From JBMNTP01 sp050945795 (lineage in GTDB: Bacteria; Bacillota; Clostridia; Christensenellales; MGBC116941), in contig JBMNTP010000006.1 in the NCBI GenBank assembly GCA_050945795.1, positions 7,497 to 71,496 on the forward strand: 64,000 nucleotides of DNA, given 5' to 3'. The notes under the pieces are model-generated. The model ran no database searches and was not told the DNA's origin. It saw only the letters and a program-made list of their open reading frames with translations. Below, piece after piece: positions 45,043 to 53,873 of the stretch (the stretch's first letter is position 1; the number at the start of each line of letters is the position of its first letter). The translations under genes were made by a program, and so were the position numbers.

Positions 45043-45077
45043 AAAAACAAAAGCACGGGCGAAAAAACCCATGCTTT
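45043..45077 (-). terminator. Intrinsic terminator of dnaX-ybaB-recR
   Basis: Stem AAGCATGGG/CCCGTGCTT with a T-rich loop, followed by TTTGTTTTT on the minus strand, directly after the recR stop. Confidence 0.8.
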
Positions 45078-45107
45078 GGTATAAACAATATAAGCGACTT
45101 AAGGCGA

Positions 45108-45701
45108 CTAAAGCTCCAGCCTGCCTTTTATCGCCCAAATAAGCGTATCGTTGTCGGCATACTCAAGGCTGCCGCCCGACGGCACGCCCTGCGCTATCCG
45201 CGTAACCTTCACATCATACGGCTTTAGTAGATACGCTATATGCGCGGCAGTTGCCCGCCCTTCGGTATCGGTGTTCGTGGCGAGAATCACCTCTAAAATG
45301 CCATCGAGCCTTTCAAACAGCTCCTTTATGCGGATATCGCCGGGGCCTATATCCTCCATAGGCGATATCGAACCATGCAGCACATGGTAAAGGCCGTTGT
45401 ACTCCCGCGTCTTTTCCATGGCGATAACATCCTTAGGCGAGCTAACAACACATATAACATCCTGCCTGCGCTTTGCATCGGAGCAAATATGGCAGGGATC
45501 GTCCTCCGTTATGTTACCGCATATGCCGCAGTAGCTTGTTCTCTCTTTAGCGGCTATTATGGCTTCCGACAGCTCTCTTACCTGCTCCTCGCCGCGCTCG
45601 ATAATGAAAAACGCCAGCCGCTGCGCGGTTTTAGGGCCTATCCCCGGCAGTTTGGCGAGCTGCGCGGTCAGCCTGGTCAGCGCCTCGGGCAAATAATCCA
45701 T
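45108..45701 (-). CDS. recR: Recombination mediator RecR
   Basis: A 197-residue ring-forming protein that with RecO loads RecA onto SSB-coated DNA. Helix-hairpin-helix (LAKLPGIGPKTAQRLAFF), zinc finger (CGICGNITEDDPCHIC), Toprim domain (VLATNTDTEGRATAAHIA) and the C-terminal RIAQGVPSGGSLEYADNDTL are all present. Four bases after ybaB, in the dnaX-ybaB-recR operon. GGAGG is 14 bases from the ATG, longer than usual. Confidence 0.97.
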   Translation of the reverse strand: MDYLPEALTRLTAQLAKLPGIGPKTAQRLAFFIIERGEEQVRELSEAIIAAKERTSYCGICGNITEDDPCHICSDAKRRQDVICVVSSPKDVIAMEKTREYNGLYHVLHGSISPMEDIGPGDIRIKELFERLDGILEVILATNTDTEGRATAAHIAYLLKPYDVKVTRIAQGVPSGGSLEYADNDTLIWAIKGRLEL

Positions 45702-45704
45702 AGC

Positions 45705-46064
45705 TTACAACAAGCCTCCAAGGTCCATGCCGCCCGTCACCTTCGCCATCTCACTCTGCGCCATAGCCTCCGCCGTGCGCAGCGCCTCATTGACCGCCGC
45801 CATAACCAAATCCTCTAGCATCTCGACATCATCGGGGTCAACTGCCTCCGGCTTTATGCTTATAGATATAACTTCTTTTTTGCCGTTGGCCTTAACGCTC
45901 ACCATTCCGCCGCCCGACGACGCCTCAACTTCCTTATTTTCAAGCTCTTCTTGAACCCGAGCCATATCCTGCTGCATCTTTTGAGCCTGCGCCATCATCT
46001 GCTGCATGTTGCCCATGCCGCCTCCGCCCATTCTGCCTTTTCCGTAAAATCCGCCCCTTGCCAT
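45705..46064 (-). CDS. Nucleoid-associated protein YbaB/EbfC family (YaaK)
   Basis: DNA-binding protein of 119 residues. It has an unusual Gly/Arg-rich N-terminus (MARGGFYGKGRMGGGGMGN) before the family core NMQQMMAQAQKMQQDM, which is longer than in Bacillus YaaK. The central beta-hairpin ASSGGGMVSVKANGKKEV and the C-terminal GGMDLGG are typical. It lies between dnaX and recR. A later start at one of the Met residues in the repeat is possible, but GGGAGG supports 46064. Confidence 0.93.
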   Translation of the reverse strand: MARGGFYGKGRMGGGGMGNMQQMMAQAQKMQQDMARVQEELENKEVEASSGGGMVSVKANGKKEVISISIKPEAVDPDDVEMLEDLVMAAVNEALRTAEAMAQSEMAKVTGGMDLGGLL

Positions 46065-46102
46065 ATTGAAACCTCCCGATAATTTTTTATTTAAAAATCC
46101 TG

Positions 46103-47758
46103 CTAATCCTCTATTATAACGTTTTCTTCTCCAAACAGACTAATAGCCACATCGGCAATGTCCTGCTTCTCGTCTTCAAACCTCGTCTCAACGCTTATCT
46201 TTTGCCCCGTCACCTGATTGAGCGCGTCTTCAATCTTCGCCGATTGCCTTTGCGCCGCCTGCATCATGCTTTTATTTGCCTGCCTGAACTTTAGCGTGCA
46301 TTGCCCGTCTTTAATATCGGCTTTGGCGAGCCTAAGAGAAGTATAAAGCCCCAGCTCTTTATGCATCATGTGCTTTAAAACCTTTTCCCATACTTCCTTG
46401 CTACTCGATAAATCAGGCGCCTTATGCGATAAAACCTCCGCCTCTTGTGTCGCCGCCGGCATAATATCTTGCTCCGGCTCGATATACCGCTCCGGCTCTA
46501 CCCGCTCCGCCTTTTTAGGCTTTATAGCCTGGCTTTCTTGCCATGGCGGCGTATCAGCATCGGCATCCGGCACACTGGCTGTCGCAGCGCTTATAGCGGC
46601 GGGCGCTCCGTTCTTTAAAGCCTTTTCAAGCGCGTCAAGCCGGTCTAAAACGGCGTCCAGCCCGTCTTCTACAGCGGGACGGCAGCACGTCACCAGCGCC
46701 GCCTCTAACACTATCCTCGGCTGCGAGCTTAGCCGCATAGCGTATTCCGCTTCGTTAAGCAGCCTTATAGCTCGCAGCAGCCTCTCTTGTGACGCCTCTT
46801 TTGCCTGCTCTTTATAAAGCGCGCCTTTTTCCTCTGTTATCTCAAGTATTTCCTCCGGCTTTTCGCAATGCTTAGAAACTATAAGCGCCCTAAGATGCGC
46901 CGAGAAATCCTTTGTAAAAACGGCTATATCGCCGCCGTTTTCTATATGACGATCGAGCTTTATAAGCGCTCCTCCTGCGTCACCGGATATTATATCCGCC
47001 GCAACGTCAAAGTAAAACTCCTGCTCCGCCGCACCCAGCATGTCCAGCACTCCGTCATACGAAATATCTTCGCCTAAAAAAGCTATGCTCTGATCAAGCA
47101 GGCTTATGGCGTCCCTCATGCCGCCCTCCGCCGCCCTCGCCATAGCCTCAAGCGCACGCGGATCTGCTTTTATATCCATGCCGTCCGCAATGGTTTGAAG
47201 CCGCTTGAGCATATCCTTAACGGTTATACGCCTAAAATCATACCTTTGGCACCTTGACAGCACCGTCGCCGGCAGCTTTTGCGGCTCCGTCGTGGCGAGT
47301 ATGAATATAACATGAGCGGGCGGCTCCTCCAGCGTTTTTAGCAGCGCATTAAAAGCGCCGGACGAAAGCATATGCACCTCGTCTATAATATAAACCTTGT
47401 ATTTGCTGCCGACCGGAGCAAATCCCGCCTTTTCCCGTATGTCTCTTATCTCATCAACGCCGTTGTTGGAGGCGGCGTCTATCTCAATTATGTCCACGCT
47501 GCTTTCATCAAGCGAATCAAGGCAGCTGCCGCATTTAAGGCACGGCTCACCGCCTATAAGCTCCTCACAGTTTACAGCTCTAGCGAATATTTTAGCCGTG
47601 CTGGTTTTGCCGGTGCCCCTCGCCCCGCAAAAAAGGTAAGCGTGGGATACGCGACCGGCGCTTATCTGGTTTTTTAATATGGCGGTGATATGCTCCTGCC
47701 CCACCACGTCTTCAAATGTTCTGGGCCGCCACACCCTGTAAAGCGCCTGATATGTCAA
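46103..47758 (-). CDS. dnaX: DNA polymerase III subunits gamma/tau
   Basis: Clamp-loader ATPase, 551 residues. Walker A GARGTGKTSTAKIFA (about 44-58), zinc module CEELIGGEPCLKCGSC, Walker B IIDEVHML, sensor-1 ATTEP, then lid and collar domains and a tau-like C-terminal region with a low-complexity linker (about 395-460). Start codon is TTG (47758) with GGGAGGT eight bases upstream. I see no slippery heptamer for a programmed frameshift. First gene of the dnaX-ybaB-recR operon. Confidence 0.96.
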   Translation of the reverse strand: MTYQALYRVWRPRTFEDVVGQEHITAILKNQISAGRVSHAYLFCGARGTGKTSTAKIFARAVNCEELIGGEPCLKCGSCLDSLDESSVDIIEIDAASNNGVDEIRDIREKAGFAPVGSKYKVYIIDEVHMLSSGAFNALLKTLEEPPAHVIFILATTEPQKLPATVLSRCQRYDFRRITVKDMLKRLQTIADGMDIKADPRALEAMARAAEGGMRDAISLLDQSIAFLGEDISYDGVLDMLGAAEQEFYFDVAADIISGDAGGALIKLDRHIENGGDIAVFTKDFSAHLRALIVSKHCEKPEEILEITEEKGALYKEQAKEASQERLLRAIRLLNEAEYAMRLSSQPRIVLEAALVTCCRPAVEDGLDAVLDRLDALEKALKNGAPAAISAATASVPDADADTPPWQESQAIKPKKAERVEPERYIEPEQDIMPAATQEAEVLSHKAPDLSSSKEVWEKVLKHMMHKELGLYTSLRLAKADIKDGQCTLKFRQANKSMMQAAQRQSAKIEDALNQVTGQKISVETRFEDEKQDIADVAISLFGEENVIIED

Positions 47759-47842
47759 AAAATCAAACCTCCCGGAAATTATGCCATATAGATATAATAC
47801 ACAAATGCCGCTCCGATTAAAAGCCCCGCCGCTTAAAGCCGC

Positions 47843-49447
47843 CTACCGCTCGCTATACTTTTTATGAATCTTCCTAAGCCTTTTCGCCAGTTCCCTTATC
47901 TCTGTCGCCTGCTCCGGCGGCATTCCCGCCGCTGTGCTTTCGCCGTCGCGTATTATAGCGCCGAGCCGCTCTATGGCATTTTTCATAAAATCATACTGCA
48001 CTTCTTGTAAAGCTGTTTCGTCCATGACCTGCTCTATTTCATTAAGCTGCATTGAAACTGTATCAAACCATGAATTCATAGACGGTATAGAAGTTTTAAT
48101 ACCCAGCTTTTCGACCTCTTTAGCCAATTCCTCTAGCGCCGTCTGTTCGCCATGCACCATAAAAACCCTCTTTATGCCGCCTTCAAAAGCCTTTATCCAT
48201 TTGATTATGCCGTTTCTGTCGGCATGGCCGCTAAAACCTTCAAGCTTGCTTATCTCCGCCTTTACTTCTATCTCCTCGCCAAATATCTTAACCTTTTTTG
48301 CTCCATCAAGTATTGAGCGCCCCAAAGTACCCATCGCCTGATATCCGGCAAAAGCCACTGTCGATTCCGGCCGCCACAAATTGTGCTTTAAATGATGCTT
48401 TATCCTGCCCGCCTCGCACATACCGCTTGACGATATTATAACCTTAGGGAAATCCATAAAGTTCATCGCCCTTGATTCGTCCGCCGTTTCTATAATATTT
48501 AGCGAAGGAAAGCTAAGCGGCTTTTCTCCCCGCTCAATTATTTCCATCGCTTCCTCATCGTAATAATCATGAACGTATTTCTCAAATATTTCAGTCGCTC
48601 GTATAGCCAGCGGACTATCTATAAAAACAGGTATGTTTCCGGCTAGCGGCGCTAGATTATTGTTTATTATCTCCCGCATACAGTAAAGCAGCTCCTGCGT
48701 CCTGCCCACCGCGAAAGACGGTATTACAACATTGCCGCCGCGCAAAAACGTCCTTTCAACTATCTCGGCCAGCTCTTTTGTGCTATCGCCGTTACCGCCG
48801 TGCAGCCTGTCGCCATACGTCGATTCAACGACGACATAATCGGCCTTTTCTATATATGAAGGGTCTTTTATAATAGGCTTTCCGGTATTGCCAAGGTCGC
48901 CGGAAAAAACTATCTTCTCGCTTGTGCCGTCCGCCTCCGCCCATACCTCAACGGAAGCCGAGCCGAGCATATGCCCGGCGTCGACAAACCTGGCTTTTAT
49001 GCTGGGGCATACGTCTATAATCTCGCCGTAATCAACGGCTTTAAAGTATTTGAGACTGCCTCTGGCGTCCTCTGCCGTATAAAGCGGCTCGACAGGAGGC
49101 TTGCCCGCTCTTGAGCGCTTGCGGTTTAGCCATTCCGTCTCCATCTCTTGTATATGCCCGCTATCCGGCAGCATTATAGAGCAAAGCTCCGCCGTCGCCC
49201 TCGTGCATATGACACGCCCGGTAAAGCCGTTTTTAACAAGCAGCGGAATGCGCCCGCTATGGTCTATATGCGCATGCGTTAGAAGTACCGCATCAACATC
49301 GCGCGCATCTACCGGCATCATAACGCCGTTTTTTTCATCCTTGCCCTGCAACATACCAAAGTCTATAAGCACAGTACTGCCGCTCGCCTCAATGCAATGG
49401 CAGCTACCGGTAACGCTTTGCGCCGCGCCAAAAAACCGCAGTATCAT
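47843..49447 (-). CDS. Beta-CASP metallo-beta-lactamase ribonuclease-like protein
   Basis: A 534-residue enzyme of the CPSF73/YSH1-like MBL group. The zinc motif THAHIDHSGRIP (HxHxDH), the later STYGDR, the beta-CASP segment with IISSSGMCEAGRIKHHL, and VHGEQTALEEL fit RNA endo/exonucleases. The C-terminal 70 residues are helical and poorly conserved. ATG overlaps the stop of the upstream M20 peptidase. RNA processing is the family expectation. The substrate is unknown. Confidence 0.9.
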   Translation of the reverse strand: MILRFFGAAQSVTGSCHCIEASGSTVLIDFGMLQGKDEKNGVMMPVDARDVDAVLLTHAHIDHSGRIPLLVKNGFTGRVICTRATAELCSIMLPDSGHIQEMETEWLNRKRSRAGKPPVEPLYTAEDARGSLKYFKAVDYGEIIDVCPSIKARFVDAGHMLGSASVEVWAEADGTSEKIVFSGDLGNTGKPIIKDPSYIEKADYVVVESTYGDRLHGGNGDSTKELAEIVERTFLRGGNVVIPSFAVGRTQELLYCMREIINNNLAPLAGNIPVFIDSPLAIRATEIFEKYVHDYYDEEAMEIIERGEKPLSFPSLNIIETADESRAMNFMDFPKVIISSSGMCEAGRIKHHLKHNLWRPESTVAFAGYQAMGTLGRSILDGAKKVKIFGEEIEVKAEISKLEGFSGHADRNGIIKWIKAFEGGIKRVFMVHGEQTALEELAKEVEKLGIKTSIPSMNSWFDTVSMQLNEIEQVMDETALQEVQYDFMKNAIERLGAIIRDGESTAAGMPPEQATEIRELAKRLRKIHKKYSER

Positions 49448-50901
49448 TTTTCCACCTCATAACAGCATTTTTTAATAAGCCGCGAATAAAATTCTATGCC
49501 CATATAAAAGCTTGATATCTCAAGCCTTTCATTGGCGGCGTGCATTGTATGCCCGTCGTCCTTGTAGCTTACAAAAGGAGTGCAGCGTATTACGCAATCG
49601 GAAAGCGATTGGTAAAAGCGCGAATCAGTGCCTCCCGTCATAATATACGGCGCCACCCGGCACCCTGTCGCGTACTCTAGCGCCTTAGCCGCCTGTTTAT
49701 ATCCATAATGCCCCACGTCAGCCGACGGCGATGCGGCGTTAAGCGTTATAGGCTCTATTTCAAGCCCCGCCGCCCGTTTTGCTATATGCCTTATAACATC
49801 TTCTGTGCTGTCTCCGGGCAGCAGCCGCGCGTTTATTACCGCGTCCGCTACATCCGGCAGCACATTTGCCTGGCTGCTGCCGCTAAGCATTGTAACGGCG
49901 CTCGTCGTTCTTATAAACGCGTTTCCAAGCCTCGACTTTGACAGCTTATGCTTAAAAACCGGCGCAAATAACCAAAGATTCGCCGCCATAACATTGAAAG
50001 GAAAACGCATCGCCGGCCCCATGCTCTCTATCATAGAGCGCACTACCGGCGTCAGCCGCGCCTCCATAGGCCGCTTCTCGAGATTGCATACCGCGCGCGC
50101 CACCTCTCCGGCGGCGGTATTTTTAGGCGGGCGGCTAGCGTGACCGCCGTTTGAGCGGGCAATTATCCGGATATCGGAATATCCCTTTTCGCAAAGGCCT
50201 ATAAGCCCGAATACACCGTCAGCCCCAAACTGCGCGCCGTCCATGAACGCGCCGCCCTCGTCCATTATAAACTCAAACTCATAGCCCCTATCCTTTAGCA
50301 TTTTAGCCGTTTCAATCGCACCGGATTCGTGAGCCGTTTCCTCGTTATGCCCCAGCGCTACGCATATGCCGCGCTGCGGCGCATCACCGTTTGAAAGCTT
50401 TTCCTCCAGCGCCTCAAAAATCGCCACTACAATGCCCTTCATATCAATAGCGCCGCGCCCCCATATATACCCGTCGGCTATACGTCCTGAAAAAGGCGGA
50501 TGCTGCCAGTTTTCCTCATCACCTTCCGGCACAACGTCCATATGCCCCATAAGCAATACCGGCTTAAGCGAAGGATCGGAGCCTTCAAGGCTGTAAAAGA
50601 GGCTGTATCCGCCAACTATATCAAGAGTCATACGGCTGTGTATGTTAGGATATCGCTTTTTTAAAAAATGCCTAAAATCCTCAAAGGCCTGCCAATCAAC
50701 CTTTGACTCGTCCTCATTCGATATCGACTTTATTTTTATTGCTTCTGATAAGCGCTGCGCCGCTTCCGGCCGCTCTTTTACATCCGCAGCGTCAGGCTTA
50801 GCGGCTTTTTTAGCCGCCGCCATCGTCCTTATAATCATAACTATAATAGCCGCGCCCAAAATCAGTCGCGCCAAAACCCATATAAACCATTCGGCAGGCA
50901 T
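49444..50901 (-). CDS. M20 family metallopeptidase with N-terminal membrane anchor
   Basis: A 485-residue protein with one TM helix (about 5-25) followed by a long M20 peptidase domain similar to carboxypeptidase S/PM20D1. Zinc ligands: GHMDVVPEGD, GRGAIDMKG, GHNEETAHESG (Asn-Glu-Glu in place of the common Asp-Glu-Glu), and the late DGHTMHAANERL. The hydrophobic anchor would hold it at the membrane. Coupled by overlap to the beta-CASP gene downstream. Confidence 0.87.
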   Translation of the reverse strand: MPAEWFIWVLARLILGAAIIVMIIRTMAAAKKAAKPDAADVKERPEAAQRLSEAIKIKSISNEDESKVDWQAFEDFRHFLKKRYPNIHSRMTLDIVGGYSLFYSLEGSDPSLKPVLLMGHMDVVPEGDEENWQHPPFSGRIADGYIWGRGAIDMKGIVVAIFEALEEKLSNGDAPQRGICVALGHNEETAHESGAIETAKMLKDRGYEFEFIMDEGGAFMDGAQFGADGVFGLIGLCEKGYSDIRIIARSNGGHASRPPKNTAAGEVARAVCNLEKRPMEARLTPVVRSMIESMGPAMRFPFNVMAANLWLFAPVFKHKLSKSRLGNAFIRTTSAVTMLSGSSQANVLPDVADAVINARLLPGDSTEDVIRHIAKRAAGLEIEPITLNAASPSADVGHYGYKQAAKALEYATGCRVAPYIMTGGTDSRFYQSLSDCVIRCTPFVSYKDDGHTMHAANERLEISSFYMGIEFYSRLIKKCCYEVEK

Positions 50902-50993
50902 ACTATTCCCCCTTAATATATTGATGTAATTATATCACACCGCCACCATGCGGATATAATTAATTCTGCGTCTCTACCCATGCTTTACAGCAT

Positions 50994-51025
50994 AAAAAAA
51001 CGCCCCAGCCGCTTGGCGTGGGGCG
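50994..51025 (-). terminator. Intrinsic terminator of the amino-acid ABC operon
   Basis: Stem CGCCCCA/TGGGGCG (51001-51007 and 51019-51025) followed by seven T residues on the minus strand, eight bases past the ATPase stop. Confidence 0.9.
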
Positions 51026-51033
51026 CGTATGCT

Positions 51034-51756
51034 TTAAAGTACCTTTGATAAGAACGACTTTGTCCTTTCATGCTGAGGGTTTAAGAATAAATGCTCCGGC
51101 TTGCCCTCCTCAACTATTCTGCCTTCATCCATGAATATAGCTCTTGTACCGACTTCTCTGGCAAATCCCATCTCATGCGTAACAACCGCCATTGTCATGC
51201 CGCTTAGCGCCAGCGCCTTCATAACATCCAATACCTCGCCTACCATCTCGGGATCAAGCGCGCTTGTCGGCTCGTCAAAAAGCATAACATCCGGCTGCAT
51301 GGCCAGCGCCCTAACAATGGCTACGCGCTGCTTCTGCCCACCCGATAAATGGCGCGGGTAGCTTTGCGCCCTGTCATCAAGCCCTACCCTTGCGAGCAGC
51401 TCCAAAGCATACTTTTGCGCCTCTTCCTCCGGCATCTTTTTGACTCGTACCGGCGCTATCGTTATATTCTCCATAACGGTAAGGTGCGGGAAAAGATTGA
51501 ACTGCTGGAACACCATACCCATCTTTTGACGGTGCAGGTTTATGTCAACACCACGCTCGTTTATTCTAACGCCCTCGAATATGATTTCGCCCTTTGTCGG
51601 TTCTTCTAAAAGATTAAGGCATCTTAGCAGCGTGCTTTTGCCGGAACCGGACGGCCCTACTATAACAACCGTTTCGCCGCGTTGTATAACCGTTGAAACA
51701 TCATCCAACGCTACAATCTTGCCAAATTTTTTTGTAAGGTTTTTTGCCTCTATCAT
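51034..51756 (-). CDS. glnQ: Polar amino-acid ABC transporter ATPase (GlnQ type)
   Basis: A 240-residue ATPase of the PAAT family. Walker A VGPSGSGKSTLLRCLNLLE (about 34-52), Q-loop FQQFNLFPH, signature LSGGQKQRVAIVRALAM, Walker B VMLFDEPTSALDP and the H-loop THEM are intact. Its ATG overlaps the permease stop. With the upstream permease and the separately promoted binding protein it forms a complete importer for an amino acid, perhaps glutamine, cystine or a basic residue; the substrate cannot be told from the sequence. Confidence 0.93.
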   Translation of the reverse strand: MIEAKNLTKKFGKIVALDDVSTVIQRGETVVIVGPSGSGKSTLLRCLNLLEEPTKGEIIFEGVRINERGVDINLHRQKMGMVFQQFNLFPHLTVMENITIAPVRVKKMPEEEAQKYALELLARVGLDDRAQSYPRHLSGGQKQRVAIVRALAMQPDVMLFDEPTSALDPEMVGEVLDVMKALALSGMTMAVVTHEMGFAREVGTRAIFMDEGRIVEEGKPEHLFLNPQHERTKSFLSKVL

Positions 51757-52517
51757 TGCGCCGCCTCCTGGCTATCCCGCTGTGCTCCCAGTCCGAATAT
51801 GCGTTTTGAATTTGATTTTTTGCCTTTGCCTAAGCCCGCGTCGGCGGCTCCGTCCCCCATTCGCTTTTCAATTCTGCCAAGCAGCTTTGAAAGCGAGAAG
51901 GTTAAGGCAAAGTATACAAGAGAAACGACTATCAGCGGCTCAAATACCCTGAATGAATTACCCATTATTGTATTCGCTTTATACATAAGCTCGCCCATGC
52001 CTATAACCGAAACTATGGACGATTCCTTTATTATTATTACAAATTCATTGCCAAGCGCCGGCAATATATTTTTTACCGCCTGCGGCATTATTATTTTCCG
52101 CATCGCCAGGCCTTTTGTCATGCCGAGGCTGCGCGCCGCCTCCATCTGTCCCGCATCTACCGCCTGAATTCCGGCGCGTACTATCTCGGCTACATAAGCC
52201 GCGCTGTTTATTGATAAAGACGCGACCCCCGAAAAGAATATAGGCAGATTGATGCCCATTACCATGGATATGCCGTAATGCACCAAAAACACCTGTACCA
52301 TAAGCGGAGTGCCGCGTATAAATTCAATATATGCCGTGGCTATAAATTTTACCAGCTTGTTGTTCGACAGCCGCATAAGCGCCAGTAAAGCGCCTAATAG
52401 AGTGCCTATGGCAACGGTTATAGCCGCCAAAAGCAGAGTATTAATAAGCCCTTCTACATAAAACGGCCAATATTTTTCCAGCCATGCGAAGCTAAATTCA
52501 TAATTCAAGTCAATCAC
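51753..52517 (-). CDS. Polar amino-acid ABC transporter permease
   Basis: A 254-residue HisM/GlnP-type inner-membrane permease. It has several TM helices, the family segment EFIRGTPLMVQVFLVHYG, and the EAA loop EAARSLGMTKGLAMRKIIMPQAVKNILPALGNEF. The last 35 residues are charged and dispensable-looking. Start is GTG at 52517, but TTG at 52508 is better spaced from the GGAG. It overlaps glnQ by four bases. Confidence 0.93.
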   Translation of the reverse strand: MIDLNYEFSFAWLEKYWPFYVEGLINTLLLAAITVAIGTLLGALLALMRLSNNKLVKFIATAYIEFIRGTPLMVQVFLVHYGISMVMGINLPIFFSGVASLSINSAAYVAEIVRAGIQAVDAGQMEAARSLGMTKGLAMRKIIMPQAVKNILPALGNEFVIIIKESSIVSVIGMGELMYKANTIMGNSFRVFEPLIVVSLVYFALTFSLSKLLGRIEKRMGDGAADAGLGKGKKSNSKRIFGLGAQRDSQEAAQ

Positions 52518-52731
52518 TCCAATATCGCTATCTTAAAAATTATACAATGTATACGATATATATGCAATAAACTAAAATGCTCAAACGCCCCTCTTTTACC
52601 TCATATTATATTAGCCGTCGCGTTTAAATGCCTTCACAACGGCATTCTAATCATGGCATTTTTAAAGCGGCTATTCCTTTTATTAAGGTTTTATAGCGGC
52701 TTATCCAATTTAATAAGCTATTTTAAACAAC

Positions 52732-52757
52732 AAAAAGGCGCGCCAAGCGCGCCTTTT
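52732..52757. terminator. Terminator between the binding-protein gene and the permease
   Basis: The 308-bp gap 52518-52825 holds no gene. It contains a perfect stem AAAAGGCGCGC/GCGCGCCTTTT with a CAA loop and T-rich flank on the minus strand. Leaky termination here would make more binding protein than membrane subunits, as is usual for such importers. Confidence 0.8.
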
Positions 52758-52825
52758 CATATGGCGGACGCGGCACTAAAACCGCACCCGCTAAAATTCC
52801 GATATTTTATATCCTAGGCTTATAT

Positions 52826-53665
52826 TTATTCCTCTACCAACTGGTCGGAAAGTATATTAGCTTCGGCAACATATTTGTCTATAAGCCCTTCGTCAAGCAG
52901 CCTTTTTATAGTGGTGTTTATAGCCTCAAGCAGCTCAGGTTGGTTTTTATTGGTGGCAACGGCGCTGCCGCCCGTCTCGTCGACTAGCTCGATATTCGCG
53001 AGCATAAGATCGGGGTGCTGCGATATATAGTTCTCGGCAACCGGCTTCTCCATAACAACAGCCTCAACCTTTTTGGTCTTAAGCTCAAGTACGAGCGGGC
53101 CTATCTTTGTAAGCCCCTTTACATTGCTGCCTGTAAGCTGCTCCTGCGCTATCGTCTCTTGTATAGCTCCCTTTTGCGCGCCTACATCAAGGCCTTCAAA
53201 TGCATCAACCGAAGTATACTTGTCGGCGTCCTCCGTCCTTATAAGCACGCCCTGCTCGGCATAATAGTATATATCCGAAAAATCAGCGGCTTCCTTGCGC
53301 TCTTCATCCGGCGTCATGCCCGCAATAACAACATCAATTGTTCCGGCCTGAAGCGCGGCAAGCAGTCCTTCAAAAGACATATCGACTATTTCAAGCTCAA
53401 CGCCCATGTCCTTCGCTATCTCTTTGCCTATCTCAACATCAAATCCTACAATTGTATCCTTGCCGTCCACCGAAATATGGAACTCATACGGCGGATAGTC
53501 AGCGCTTGTGCCAAGCCTGAGCGTGCCCCTGCTCTTAATGGCTTCAAGAGTGTTTTGGCTTGAATCGTCCGAATCACTATCTTCTGTAGCTTTAGGAGCG
53601 CAGGCTCCCAGCCCAAACAGCATCAATGCGGCCAGTAAAAAGGCCAGCACCTTTTTGAATTTCAT
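52826..53665 (-). CDS. Amino-acid ABC transporter substrate-binding lipoprotein
   Basis: A 279-residue solute-binding protein (SBP family 3). The lipobox is LGAC (Cys about 22), followed by a Ser/Asp-rich linker, then GTLRLGTSADYPPYEF, VGFDVEIGKEIAKDMGVELE, LQAGTIDVVIAGMT and the hinge region VAQKGAI-like VGAQKGAIQETIA. It captures the amino acid outside the membrane and delivers it to the downstream permease. Own promoter; GGAGG site. Confidence 0.93.
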   Translation of the reverse strand: MKFKKVLAFLLAALMLFGLGACAPKATEDSDSDDSSQNTLEAIKSRGTLRLGTSADYPPYEFHISVDGKDTIVGFDVEIGKEIAKDMGVELEIVDMSFEGLLAALQAGTIDVVIAGMTPDEERKEAADFSDIYYYAEQGVLIRTEDADKYTSVDAFEGLDVGAQKGAIQETIAQEQLTGSNVKGLTKIGPLVLELKTKKVEAVVMEKPVAENYISQHPDLMLANIELVDETGGSAVATNKNQPELLEAINTTIKRLLDEGLIDKYVAEANILSDQLVEE

Positions 53666-53694
53666 AATAATATACCTCCATTTTTTACTGCATC

Positions 53695-53723
53695 ATTATA
53701 CATCAATGAGCCTATTAAAACAA
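53695..53723 (-). promoter_or_regulatory. Promoter of the amino-acid binding protein
   Basis: TTGTTT (53718-53723) and TATAAT (53695-53700) on the minus strand, 17-bp spacing. Confidence 0.7.
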
Positions 53724-53779
53724 CATATAAATATTAAGGATTCTAGGGTTTTATTGCCGAATCGCCATTTTTACGACAT

Positions 53780-53828
53780 AAAAACGGCAATCCATGCGCA
53801 TACACCGGTATTACGCATGAACTGCCGT
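53780..53828 (-). terminator. Terminator of the fusion enzyme gene
   Basis: Long hairpin on the minus strand with outer arms ACGGCA/TGCCGT (53784-53789 and 53823-53828) and an inner CATGCG/CGCATG-type stem, followed by TTTTATG. It is 45 bp past the stop at 53874. Confidence 0.65.
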
Positions 53829-53873
53829 GTAATTCGCGCTTACTGTCCGCACGCATATTTATAATATGCGCCG

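Noticed and set aside
46103..47758. Programmed frameshift in dnaX as in E. coli
   Set aside because: No AAAAAAG slippery heptamer with a downstream hairpin was found. The nearest is a CTAAAAAG run in the linker.
47759..47842. Signal recognition particle RNA upstream of dnaX (as in Bacillus)
   Set aside because: The 84-bp gap has no GGAAGCAGC-like core and is too short for it.
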